This document shows, piece by piece, positions 55,022 through 64,000 of a stretch of 64,000 bases of DNA. The position numbers were made by a program, and so were the translations under genes. The stretch is taken from contig JASBSU010000029.1 in assembly GCA_030148725.1 (NCBI GenBank), forward strand, positions 18,656 through 82,655, read 5' to 3'. The notes under the pieces are model-generated. The model was given only the letters and a program-made list of their open reading frames with translations, searched no databases and was not told the origin of the DNA. This DNA comes from Hyphomicrobium sp. GTDB lineage: Bacteria > Pseudomonadota > Alphaproteobacteria > Rhizobiales > Hyphomicrobiaceae. Numbering within the stretch: position 1 is the first letter of the stretch; each line of letters opens with the position of its first letter.

Positions 55022-56274
55022 GCCATGACCTCACCGGATAGCCGCTGACCATCATGGCCACTGACGCGCGCCCGCACCATCGCACCGGCCGCAATCGACG
55101 GCGGCATGCGCATCTCGGCGAACTGGCGCGTACGGCCGATGCAGCCGTTCTCGACCAGCACCTCGACCTCCGAGCCAGTGTGCTGCTCGAGGAAGCGATG
55201 CAGCGTTGCAGCCCCCTTTTCGCGTAGGCGCGCCGCACGCTCCTTCACCACGGATCGCTCCAGTTGCGGCATGCGTGCCGCTGGCGTTCCCTTGCGAGCC
55301 GAGAACGGAAACACATGCAGATAGGTGAGCGCACAATCGTCGACGACGCTCATCGAAGCTTCGAACATCTCGTCGCTTTCGGTAGGAAAGCCCGCGATCA
55401 GGTCGGCGCCGAAAACCGTTTCGGGCCTGAGGCGTCGCACCTTGTTGCAGAAGCTGACGGCATCGGCACGTCTGTGCCGGCGCTTCATGCGCTTCAAGAT
55501 CATGTCGTGACCCGATTGCAGGGAGAGGTGCAGGTGCGGCATCAGCCGCTCCTCCTCGGCGATGGCACGCATGAGATGCTCGTCGGTCTCCACCTGATCG
55601 ATCGACGACAGGCGAAGGCGCTCGAGCTCGGGCACCAGCTTCAGGATCTGACGCACCAGCACGCCGAGGCTGGGCTTTCCCGGCAGGTCCGCGCCGTACG
55701 CCGTGATGTCGACACCCGTGAGCACGACTTCGCGACAGCCCTTCGCCGCAAGCCGGCGGATCTGATTGACGATCTCACCCGCCGGCACAGAGCGCGATGG
55801 TCCGCGCCCGAATGGGATGATGCAGAAGGTGCAGCGATGATCGCAGCCATTCTGCACTTGCACGTAAGCGCGCGTGCGTGACCCGAAGCCATCGATGAGA
55901 TGGCCCGCCGTCTCGCGCACGCTCATGATGTCGTCGACTTGAACGCGCTCCGATGCGGACGTCGCCAGTCCGATGAACGTCTCCGGCTTCATCTTCTCCG
56001 CGTTGCCGATGACGTGGTCGACCTCGTCCAGCGCCGCGAAACGCTCTGGCTCCGTCTGCGCGGCGCAGCCCGTCACGATGATACGTGCCGAAGGGTTCTC
56101 GCGACGCAGCTTGCGGATGGTCTGCGTAGCCCGGCGCACCGCCTCGCCTGTCACCGCGCACGTATTGACGATGATGGCGTCGTCCAATCCCGCCGCCACC
56201 GCGTTCCGGCGCACGACCTCGGACTCATAAGCATTGAGCCTGCAGCCGAGCGTTATGACGAAAGGATCGGCCAT
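55018..56274 (-). CDS. mtaB: tRNA t6A37 methylthiotransferase MtaB
   Basis: VITLGCRLNAYESEVVRRNA...QNGCDHRCTFCIIPFGRG radical SAM motif. Confidence 0.94.
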   Translation of the reverse strand: MADPFVITLGCRLNAYESEVVRRNAVAAGLDDAIIVNTCAVTGEAVRRATQTIRKLRRENPSARIIVTGCAAQTEPERFAALDEVDHVIGNAEKMKPETFIGLATSASERVQVDDIMSVRETAGHLIDGFGSRTRAYVQVQNGCDHRCTFCIIPFGRGPSRSVPAGEIVNQIRRLAAKGCREVVLTGVDITAYGADLPGKPSLGVLVRQILKLVPELERLRLSSIDQVETDEHLMRAIAEEERLMPHLHLSLQSGHDMILKRMKRRHRRADAVSFCNKVRRLRPETVFGADLIAGFPTESDEMFEASMSVVDDCALTYLHVFPFSARKGTPAARMPQLERSVVKERAARLREKGAATLHRFLEQHTGSEVEVLVENGCIGRTRQFAEMRMPPSIAAGAMVRARVSGHDGQRLSGEVMA

Positions 56275-56406
56275 GTCAGCTCAGGTGACCTCGGTTGCTG
56301 TCGCGCGGGGTGATGGGGAGCCGATCCGCGCGTGAGGACCCTGGCGCAAACGGGATATTCGGCAGGTTAACTTACGGGCGGTCATAATGGACAACTTTGA
56401 CGATCG

Positions 56407-57273
56407 CTAGACAGGTGCGCGCGACAGAGTATCAGGCTCGAGCGTGCCCTCGAACTCCAGCTCGGCCGGCCCTCGCATCAGGATGTGATCGTTTTCGGTC
56501 CATTCGATGAACAGCGTCCCTCCGGGCAGCTCGACGGCGACCTGGCGCTCGGTGAGCCCCTTGCGCGCTGCAGCAATGGCGGCGGCACATGCGGCGGTGC
56601 CGCAGGCCCGCGTGAGCCCGGCCCCCCGCTCCCAAGTCCGCAGCTTCAGGCTGTTCGGCGATGTCACCTGGGCGAGCGAGATGTTCGCGCGCTCGGGAAA
56701 GATCGGGTGGTTTTCAAGCAGGGGTCCAGCGCGCCCGAGGTCATGCGCGTTGACGTCATCGACCCAGAAGATGGCATGCGGATTGCCGACGTTGACGACC
56801 GACGGCGTATGCAGCGTCGGAGCATCGATGGGGCCGATCTGTAATTCGATGCCGGTCGTGTCCTCGAACGGCTCGGCGAGCGGGATTTCGTTCCACGCAA
56901 AGCGCGGACGTCCCATGTCGATGGTGATGCTGCCGGCGCTTTCCACCTTCGCCTTGAGCAGGCCGGCGCTCGTCTCGACGCTGACGTCGGGACGGCCGAT
57001 CTCTTCCGAGGCGAGCAGCGCAATGCAGCGCGTGGCGTTGCCGCAGGCGCTCACCTCCGAGCCATCAGCGTTGAAGATGCGCATGAACACGTCGGCTTTA
57101 TCTGACGGCTCGATGACAATGACTTGATCGCAGCCGACGCCCGACTTGCGATCGCCGATGCGCCGCGCCTCCTCGGCTCCGAGCACGAAGGGGCGCTGAC
57201 GGGCATCGAGCACGACAAAATCGTTACCGAGGCCGTTCATCTTTCGGAAGGGGATGCTGGCAGTGTCCGTCAT
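56407..57273 (-). CDS. dapF: Diaminopimelate epimerase
   Basis: FRKMNGLGNDFVVLDAR...DGSEVSACGNATRC; start trimmed to MTDTASIPF. Confidence 0.96.
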   Translation of the reverse strand: MTDTASIPFRKMNGLGNDFVVLDARQRPFVLGAEEARRIGDRKSGVGCDQVIVIEPSDKADVFMRIFNADGSEVSACGNATRCIALLASEEIGRPDVSVETSAGLLKAKVESAGSITIDMGRPRFAWNEIPLAEPFEDTTGIELQIGPIDAPTLHTPSVVNVGNPHAIFWVDDVNAHDLGRAGPLLENHPIFPERANISLAQVTSPNSLKLRTWERGAGLTRACGTAACAAAIAAARKGLTERQVAVELPGGTLFIEWTENDHILMRGPAELEFEGTLEPDTLSRAPV

Positions 57274-57327
57274 AGAGCCCATATATGGTCTGAAGGCCAA
57301 AAAAGACAATCGATTGGAGGTCCGTTG

Positions 57328-58485
57328 ATGATGCGCTCAAGACTTCGGTGTGCCACCCTTTTTTCGATCGCGGCACTGATGGGGGCGACACCGGCTTCAG
57401 CCGTCACAACGGACGCACCTGCTCCCGCAACCCCAAGTAAAGTCAAGGTCGAGACGTTTGCGGCAGGTCTCGAACACCCTTGGGGCATGCAATTCCTCCC
57501 CGATGGCCGCTTGCTGGTCACGGAGCGTCCTGGCCGACTTCGCATTGTTGGTAAGGACGGAAAGCTATCGCCGCCGATCACCGAAGGCGTTCCCGAGGTC
57601 GCAGCGGTCGGTCAGGGCGGTCTTCTCGACGTTCTCCTCGCGCCCGACTTCGAGAAAACGGGCATCATCTACATTTCCTACGGCGAGCCGCTTGAGGAGG
57701 GCAAGAACCGCACTGCGGTCGCGCGCGCCAAGCTCGTGTTCCAGGGTGACAGCGCTCGCCTGGACGATTTGAAGGTCATCTTCCGCCAGGAGCCGGCGAT
57801 CAAGAGCGGCCACCATTTCGGCTCGCGCCTCGTGTGGGCCAAGGACGGCACGTTGTTCATCACGACCGGCGATCGCAACAGCCTCCGCAAGGAAGCTCAG
57901 AATCCCGCCAACACCATTGGCAAGATCGTGCGCATCAACACGGACGGGACGCCGGCTGCTGACAACCCGAAGTTGCCCGGCTGGGCGCCGGAGGTCTGGT
58001 CGATCGGCCATCGCAGTGTGCAGGGCGCGGCGCTGCGCCCCGGTTCCGACCAGCTCTATACGCTGGAGCACGGCCCCCAAGGCGGCGACGAACTCAACCA
58101 CACCCAGGCCGGCAAGAACTACGGCTGGCCAATCATCACCTACGGAGCCGAGTATGGCACCGGGGCAAAAATCGGCGAGGGCACCGAGAAGGAAGGGCTC
58201 GAGCAGCCGGTCTACTATTGGGTTCCGTCCATTGCGGTATCGCAGCTGGCGTTCTACGACGCAGATCTCTTCCCGGAATGGAAAGGCAACGCGATAGTGG
58301 GCGCTCTCGCCGGGACTCAGCTTCAGCGCCTCGTTTTAAATGGCGGTGACGTCGTCACTGCCGAGACGCTGCTCGAGGACCAGGGCAAGCGCATCCGCGA
58401 TGTCCGCATCGGTCCTGACGGCGCTGTCTGGCTGCTGACCGACGACAGCACCGGCGAGGTGCTGCGCGTCACGCCGGCCGAGTGA
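57328..58485 (+). CDS. Exported PQQ-dependent sugar dehydrogenase family protein
   Basis: LEHPWGMQFLPDGRLLVTERPGRLRIVGKDGKLSPP; start trimmed to the signal peptide MMRSRLRCATLFSIAALMG. Confidence 0.92.
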   Translation: MMRSRLRCATLFSIAALMGATPASAVTTDAPAPATPSKVKVETFAAGLEHPWGMQFLPDGRLLVTERPGRLRIVGKDGKLSPPITEGVPEVAAVGQGGLLDVLLAPDFEKTGIIYISYGEPLEEGKNRTAVARAKLVFQGDSARLDDLKVIFRQEPAIKSGHHFGSRLVWAKDGTLFITTGDRNSLRKEAQNPANTIGKIVRINTDGTPAADNPKLPGWAPEVWSIGHRSVQGAALRPGSDQLYTLEHGPQGGDELNHTQAGKNYGWPIITYGAEYGTGAKIGEGTEKEGLEQPVYYWVPSIAVSQLAFYDADLFPEWKGNAIVGALAGTQLQRLVLNGGDVVTAETLLEDQGKRIRDVRIGPDGAVWLLTDDSTGEVLRVTPAE

Positions 58486-58492
58486 GGGCTCT

Positions 58493-59305
58493 CTAAGGTG
58501 TAGGCTGCGTGCTTTCGCTTTGCCGCAGCCCTTCCTGGAGGCCGCGGGCGCGATCAAGGCCCTTCGCGCCCGTGAACTCGGCACCGTCGAGCACCGCTCC
58601 GGTGAAGTCCGCGCCCGTGACGTCTGCGCCGCTGAAATCCGCGCCCTTCAGATTCGCCTGACCGAGGTTCGCATCGCGGAGGTCGGCTGCAATGAACTTG
58701 GCATATTGCGCGCCCGAGCCGCTGAGATTGGTTCCCCGCATATTTGCCCCGGAAAAATCGCACCCCTTTAGACCGACTCTGCCGGTCACCAAACCTTCGC
58801 TTCGGGGATCCTTAGGTCCGATGCGAGCGCCCGATAGGTCCGCCGCGCGGAAACTCGTCAGGTCGAAATGTCCGCTGAGCTGCGCGCCGGCGAGTTTGGC
58901 GTCCGAGAAGTCCGGCACCTCGCTGCGCACGGCGTCGAGCGTCGAGAATACGTTGGGGCGCAGGATGGAAGCGCCGGCGAGGTCCGCGCCTGAGAAGTTC
59001 GTGCCGGTAATGGTGGCGCGATCCAGCATCGCGCCTGAGAGGTCCGTCTTCGCCATGTTCGCGCGGGCAAGATCCGCGCCGAACAGATCCGCCTTCGCAA
59101 GCTTGGCGCCTTTGAAGTCGACGCCCGCCAGATCGAGCCTTTTGAGGTCCTTGCCGGATAGGTCGGGTGTCGCTCCTGGCGTCGCTTTGAATAAGGCGCC
59201 AACCACGTCGCGTGCCGAGAGTTCGCCGGCAACGGCCTCACCCGCCATGAATGCCAGCATCAGAGCCGCCGTGCACCGCACTAGCCCCCAGTTACTTACC
59301 CGCAT
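58493..59305 (-). CDS. Exported pentapeptide-repeat protein
   Basis: Tandem A(D/N)LxG-type repeats: LAKADLFGADLARANMAKTDLSGAMLDRA; start trimmed to MRVSNWGLVRC. Confidence 0.9.
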   Translation of the reverse strand: MRVSNWGLVRCTAALMLAFMAGEAVAGELSARDVVGALFKATPGATPDLSGKDLKRLDLAGVDFKGAKLAKADLFGADLARANMAKTDLSGAMLDRATITGTNFSGADLAGASILRPNVFSTLDAVRSEVPDFSDAKLAGAQLSGHFDLTSFRAADLSGARIGPKDPRSEGLVTGRVGLKGCDFSGANMRGTNLSGSGAQYAKFIAADLRDANLGQANLKGADFSGADVTGADFTGAVLDGAEFTGAKGLDRARGLQEGLRQSESTQPTP

Positions 59306-59484
59306 CGGCCGTCTCCAATAACTATCGGAACCGAGCATCGCCCGCCCCCTCGGCCCTGGCAACCGCTCCCACGGACGACCCCCTGGCCGAGGCGAACGCA
59401 CGCACTTCGGCGATGGAACCCTGGCGGATGTTTGCCAATTGAGGATAATTGCGGGAGCCGTCCCGCGGCCACCGGAGACCCACG

Positions 59485-59733
59485 ATGCCTGATCAGCCGT
59501 CGCACCACGCTCCGATCTCGCGGGCCAGTCGCAGACTGCTGCAACTATCCCTGATAACGCCCCGGCCCTGCCCGCGCTGTGGCGCCTGCATCTGCCTCAC
59601 CCGGGCGGAGCGCCAATCCATGCGGCGCGTCACCAAAATCGCCCGCCAGTGGCGCCGCCGCGTCCGTCGCGAAGCCAGGGAGCAGGCCAAGGCGCGTGCC
59701 GAAGCCCGCAATCTGGGCGATATTTCCCGGTAA
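59485..59733 (+). CDS. Small basic hypothetical protein with clustered cysteines
   Basis: ITPRPCPRCGACICLTRAERQSMRRV; short ORF. Confidence 0.3.
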   Translation: MPDQPSHHAPISRASRRLLQLSLITPRPCPRCGACICLTRAERQSMRRVTKIARQWRRRVRREAREQAKARAEARNLGDISR

Positions 59734-59951
59734 ATCGGCCGATGTTGACAGGAAAGGCGCCCTGAGGGCATTGTCCGCGCCAATCACGACGGCCCTGTTC
59801 TCAGAGCCGCCGCCCTGTCCGCTCACCATCGTCATTGACCGGTGAATGAGGCAGGGGGGTCAACACCCGCCAGCGCGTTGCGCCCGCGGGTGCGATTTTC
59901 GTTTGCGCTTTGGCATCTCATGCGCCCGGGCGCTCAGGTCGAAGGACGAGC

Positions 59952-61526
59952 ATGTTCCAATCGCTGTCAGATCGCCTATCCGGCATTCTCGACAAGCTGA
60001 CGCGCCGCGGTGCTCTCACCGAGAGCGACGTCGCCGAGGCGATGCGCGAGGTGCGCCGCGCGCTGCTCGAGGCCGACGTCGCCCTGGATGTCGTCCGCGA
60101 CTTCACCGAGAAGGTGAAGGCCAAGGCGGTCGGTCAGGAAGTCCTGCGCTCCGTCACGCCGGGCCAGATGGTGGTCAAGATCGTCAACGACGAGCTTGTC
60201 GCCATGCTCGGTTCGGAATCCTCGACGATCGATCTGCACGCCGCGCCGCCCGTCGCCATCATGATGGTCGGCCTGCAGGGCTCCGGTAAGACGACCACCA
60301 CCGCGAAGATCGCCAAGCGCCTCACCGACCGCGACAAGAAAAAAGTGCTGATGGCCTCGCTCGACGTGCGGCGGCCTGCAGCCCAGGAGCAGCTCCGCGT
60401 CCTCGGTGATCAGACGGGCGTCGACACGTTGCCCATCGTCGCCGGCCAGACCCCGCAGCAGATCGCCAAGCGCGCCCTCGATGCCGGCCGGCTTGGCGGC
60501 TACGATGTCGTCATCCTCGACACTGCGGGCCGCATCCACATCGACGAAGAGCTGATGCGCGAGTCCGCGGAAGTGCGCGACATCGCCCGTCCGCACGAGA
60601 CGTTGCTTGTCGCCGACAGCCTCACCGGTCAGGACGCGGTCAACGTCGCCAAATCGTTCGACGAGCGAGTCGGCATCACCGGCATCGTCCTGACGCGCGC
60701 TGACGGCGATGCGCGCGGCGGTGCGGCTCTGTCGATGCGCGCCGTCACCGGAAAGCCTATCAAGCTGCTCGGTGTCGGCGAGCGCTGGGACGAACTGGAA
60801 GACTTCCACCCCGCGCGTGTCGCTTCGCGCATCCTCGGCATGGGTGACGTCGTCTCGCTGGTCGAGAAGGCGGCCCAGACCATCGACGCCGAGAAGGCGA
60901 CGAAGATCGCCGAGAAGATGAAGAAGGGCGTCTTCGATCTCGACGACATGGCCGAGCAGCTGAAGCAGATGCAGCGTATCGGCGGCATGTCTGGCGTGCT
61001 CGGAATGTTGCCCGGTATGGGCAAGATCAAGTCTCAGATTGCCGAGGCGAACCTCGACGACAGCATCCTGAAGCGTCAGCACGCCATCATCACCTCGATG
61101 ACGCCGCACGAGCGACGCAACCCAAAGGTGCTCGACGCCAAGCGCAAGCGCCGCATCGCGGCGGGCTCCGGCACCAAGGTCGAGGACGTCAACAAGCTCG
61201 TCAAAATGCACCGCCAGATGGCCGACATGATGAAGTCGCTCGGCCGCAACAAGGGCATGCTCAACCGCCTCGTGGGCGGTGGTGGCCGCGGCGCAGCGCC
61301 TTCCGAAGCCGAGATGGCGGCGATGCAGGAGGAGCTGGGCAAGCTCGACCCCAAGGCGCTTGAGCAGCTCCCGCAGGAATTGAAGGACGCCATCCCCACG
61401 GGGATGCCGAAGGGCCTTCCTGGCCTCTCGGGCGGTATGCCGAAGCTCCCCGGCCTTGGCGCCGGTTTGCCGGGCCTCGGCGGCGGCTTTCCAAAATTCC
61501 CCGGCCTTCCGGGAAAGAAGAAGTAG
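59952..61526 (+). CDS. ffh: Signal recognition particle protein Ffh
   Basis: [27 protein letters not shown]...[21 protein letters not shown]; start trimmed. Confidence 0.97.
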   Translation: MFQSLSDRLSGILDKLTRRGALTESDVAEAMREVRRALLEADVALDVVRDFTEKVKAKAVGQEVLRSVTPGQMVVKIVNDELVAMLGSESSTIDLHAAPPVAIMMVGLQGSGKTTTTAKIAKRLTDRDKKKVLMASLDVRRPAAQEQLRVLGDQTGVDTLPIVAGQTPQQIAKRALDAGRLGGYDVVILDTAGRIHIDEELMRESAEVRDIARPHETLLVADSLTGQDAVNVAKSFDERVGITGIVLTRADGDARGGAALSMRAVTGKPIKLLGVGERWDELEDFHPARVASRILGMGDVVSLVEKAAQTIDAEKATKIAEKMKKGVFDLDDMAEQLKQMQRIGGMSGVLGMLPGMGKIKSQIAEANLDDSILKRQHAIITSMTPHERRNPKVLDAKRKRRIAAGSGTKVEDVNKLVKMHRQMADMMKSLGRNKGMLNRLVGGGGRGAAPSEAEMAAMQEELGKLDPKALEQLPQELKDAIPTGMPKGLPGLSGGMPKLPGLGAGLPGLGGGFPKFPGLPGKKK

Positions 61527-61582
61527 ATCTCAACACCAACGCATCATTCAAACCCAACACCAGACACACGAAGGAAAAGACA

Positions 61583-61957
61583 ATGTCCGTGAAGATCCGT
61601 CTCGCCCGTGGCGGCGCCAAGAAGCGCCCCTACTACTACATCGTCGTCGCCAACACCGCCTCGCCCCGCGACGGCCGCTACATCGAGCAGATCGGCACCT
61701 TCAACCCGATGCTCAAGAAGGACGACGAAGCCCGCGTGAAGCTCGATCTCGACCGCGCCAAGTACTGGGTCGGCGTCGGCGCCCAGCCGACCGACCGCGT
61801 CGCCCGCTTCCTGGATGCCGCCGGCCTCATGAAGCGCACGCCGTCGAACAACCCTGACAAGGCCAAGCCGAAGAAGAAGCGCCTTGAGCGCGAGGCCGCA
61901 CAGGCTGAGAAGGCCGCCAAGGCTGCGGAAGCCGCCGCTGCCGGCGCCGAGGGCTGA
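61583..61957 (+). CDS. rpsP: 30S ribosomal protein S16
   Basis: [42 protein letters not shown]. Confidence 0.97.
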   Translation: MSVKIRLARGGAKKRPYYYIVVANTASPRDGRYIEQIGTFNPMLKKDDEARVKLDLDRAKYWVGVGAQPTDRVARFLDAAGLMKRTPSNNPDKAKPKKKRLEREAAQAEKAAKAAEAAAAGAEG

Positions 61958-61984
61958 GCGTTAGCAGACGGCCGCCGCTAACGC
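61958..61984 (+). terminator. Hairpin after rpsP
   Basis: GCGTTAGC ... GCTAACGC; no T tract. Confidence 0.4.
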
Positions 61985-62047
61985 ACAATTCAACCTTGGC
62001 GTGCATTGTTTCCTTGCGCGGGGCGGGCCCCGCCAAGGGGGTAAGGG

Positions 62048-62407
62048 ATGCTTCGGGACGGTTTGTACGCGTTGAAGTTTGCGGCGACGCACGATGGCGA
62101 GCCGGAGGAAGGTAGTGGCCTCGCGGTCCTCCGCTCCGGCACCGTCATCGGCTCCGATCCGATGGGCGCGGTCTTCACCGGCGCTTATGAGTATGACGAC
62201 AGGCGCAATCTCAACCGGGTGCGCCTGCGTCTCGAAATTCCCCCCGACGGCGTTCTGGTGACAGGTTTCGCCGCTGGCCCTGCGGGCGCCTCGCTCGACG
62301 TTGTCGGCGCCTTCTCGGACACCCCGACCGATACGGCCGCCTTCATCCAGATAGCCGGTGCTTCGCTGGGCGTGCAGATCAGGTACCTTGGTCCGCCTCC
62401 GACCTAG
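62048..62407 (+). CDS. GrlR-like domain hypothetical protein
   Basis: MLRDGLYALKFAATHDGEPEEGSGLAVLRSGTVIGSDPMGAVFTGAYEYD resembles GrlR-type barrel starts. Confidence 0.5.
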   Translation: MLRDGLYALKFAATHDGEPEEGSGLAVLRSGTVIGSDPMGAVFTGAYEYDDRRNLNRVRLRLEIPPDGVLVTGFAAGPAGASLDVVGAFSDTPTDTAAFIQIAGASLGVQIRYLGPPPT

Positions 62408-62425
62408 CTTCTCCATCAAGGGCCG

Positions 62426-62983
62426 ATGACCGACAAAGCTCCCCGCCTTCTGCTCGGCCGCATCGTCACCGCGCACGGCATCCGCGGCGATGTCGTCATC
62501 GACAGCTTCGCAGCCGATCCCGCTGACATCGCCGCCTACGGGCCTTTGCGTTCGAAAGACGATACGAAGGAATTTCGGCTGAAGGTCGTGCGTGTGACGC
62601 CGAAGGGCGTGATCGCGCATGTTGCCGGCATCGATGACCGCAACGGCGCCGAGGCGCTGCGCGGTACGGAACTCTACGTCTCGCGCGACAAGCTCCCTCC
62701 CGCCGAGGAAGGTGAGTTCTACTACGCCGACCTGATCGGACTGAAAGCGCTCAACGAAGCCGGTGAGACAGTCGGCGCCGTTGTCTCCGTGCAGAATTTC
62801 GGTGCCGGCGACCTGATCGAGGTGCGCCTCGACGGTCAGCAGCAGACGGAGTTCATTCCGTTCACCGATGCGTTCGTGCCGGTCGTCGATGTTCCGGCAG
62901 GCCACGTCGTCGTGGTCATGCCCGCGAGCAGCCCGGACGACGAAGGCCCGGGCGAAGCGGACGACGACAGCGCCTGGCAATAG
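62426..62983 (+). CDS. rimM: Ribosome maturation factor RimM
   Basis: LLLGRIVTAHGIRGDVVIDSFAADP. Confidence 0.93.
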   Translation: MTDKAPRLLLGRIVTAHGIRGDVVIDSFAADPADIAAYGPLRSKDDTKEFRLKVVRVTPKGVIAHVAGIDDRNGAEALRGTELYVSRDKLPPAEEGEFYYADLIGLKALNEAGETVGAVVSVQNFGAGDLIEVRLDGQQQTEFIPFTDAFVPVVDVPAGHVVVVMPASSPDDEGPGEADDDSAWQ

Positions 62984-63005
62984 CCCTCGCGCTTGTCTAC
63001 GCGAC

Positions 63006-64000
63006 CTAGACCGGCTCGCCCCGCAGCAGCCGCGGCAGCTCGCCGGTCAGCCCGGCCGCCTCGGCAACGAAGAACCGTTTCAGCATCGGCACGCGGTCGA
63101 CGATCCCGAGCCCCACCTCACGCACCGACCGCACCAGCGAAGCATCGCTCGAGAACAGCCGGTTGATGGCGTCGAAGGTCGCCGCCGAGATGGCGGAATC
63201 GAACCGCCGCCAGCGCTCGTACCGCGACAGTGCCTCCCCGTTGCCGGCGTCGAAGCCGAGACGCACGTTTTCCGCGATCACCTCCGTCAGTGCCGCGACA
63301 TCCCGGAAGGCGAGGTTCAGCCCCTGTCCCGCCAGCGGGTGTACGCCGTGCGCCGCGTCGCCGACCAGCGCGAAGCGCGACCCGACGTAGCGCCGCGCCA
63401 GATGCAATTCGAGCGGCCACGACTGGCGCGGGCCGTCGAGCGTGACGGCACCCAGCTTGCCGCCAAACCGTTTCTCGACCTCGGCAAGGAAGGCGGCATC
63501 GTCGAGCGCCAGAATGCGCTTCGCCTCCCGAGCATCTTCCGTCCAGGTGATGCACGCGCGATTGCTCGTCAGCGGCAGGATCGCGAACGGCCCCGCCGGC
63601 AGGAAATGTTGGACCGCCCGGCCACCGTGCGGCCGGTCATGCCGCACCGTCGTGACGATTCCCGTCTGCGGATAGCTCCAGCCGATCACTTTGATGCCGG
63701 CCGCCTCGCGCAACGCCGACTTGCGTCCATCGGCGGCGACGACCAGCGACGCAACGATTTCGCGCCCATCCGCCAGCTTGACGCGCGCGCCTGTCTCCTC
63801 GGCCGCGAAGCCGATCGCATCGACCGGCGCGAGGAGGGAGATCGAGGCCCGACGCGACACAGCCTCCCGCAGAGCTTCGGAGAGCGGACCCACCGGCACA
63901 ATGTGCGTGGCGGCCTCGCCGGCATCGGTGACGTTGTCGTAAGCGAGGAGCACCGGGCGCACGCCAGCTTGCAGGCTGGAATCTGTGATGTCGATCCCTT
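63006..64000 (-). CDS. UbiH/UbiF-family FAD-dependent monooxygenase (N-terminus beyond the window)
   Basis: RFALVGDAAHGVHPLAGQGLNLAFRDVAALTEVI; frame stays open toward the window edge. Confidence 0.88.
   Translation of the reverse strand, partial: GIDITDSSLQAGVRPVLLAYDNVTDAGEAATHIVPVGPLSEALREAVSRRASISLLAPVDAIGFAAEETGARVKLADGREIVASLVVAADGRKSALREAAGIKVIGWSYPQTGIVTTVRHDRPHGGRAVQHFLPAGPFAILPLTSNRACITWTEDAREAKRILALDDAAFLAEVEKRFGGKLGAVTLDGPRQSWPLELHLARRYVGSRFALVGDAAHGVHPLAGQGLNLAFRDVAALTEVIAENVRLGFDAGNGEALSRYERWRRFDSAISAATFDAINRLFSSDASLVRSVREVGLGIVDRVPMLKRFFVAEAAGLTGELPRLLRGEPV

Overview
GC-rich chromosomal window from an alphaproteobacterium (gene order suggests Hyphomicrobiales, Hyphomicrobium-like; this is inference). 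It spans the replication-origin/partition region. A minus-strand arm (mltA fragment, Tim44-like, dnaQ, coaE, aroE, maf, PPSR) diverges from a plus-strand arm (hemE, hemJ, rho, mnmE, mnmG, rsmG, parA, parB) around a PPSR-hemE intergenic gap that is the likely oriC. The rest is mostly housekeeping: holA, lptE, leuS, leuC, trxB, typA, dapB, gpmA, leuB, asd, two yciB paralogues, ftsY, mtaB, dapF, ffh, rpsP, rimM and a ubiH-like gene. Two non-coding structures stand out. (1) The mnmE-mnmG intergenic region holds five parS-like sites in a composite 26-bp repeat (GATTCACGTGAAAC-N4/5-CGTTAACC). It is saturated with GANTC, the CcrM methylation motif: 8 sites in about 290 bp, every parS copy containing or abutting one. 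A sixth, perfectly palindromic parS lies inside rsmG. (2) The hipBA toxin-antitoxin promoter region carries five 16-bp palindromes (GTTCCCGNTCNGGAAC) spaced at exactly 50 bp, with unrelated 34-bp intervals. No tRNA, rRNA, transposon, prophage or genuine CRISPR array was recognised. All calls come from reading the sequence and the supplied ORFs; no database search was run.
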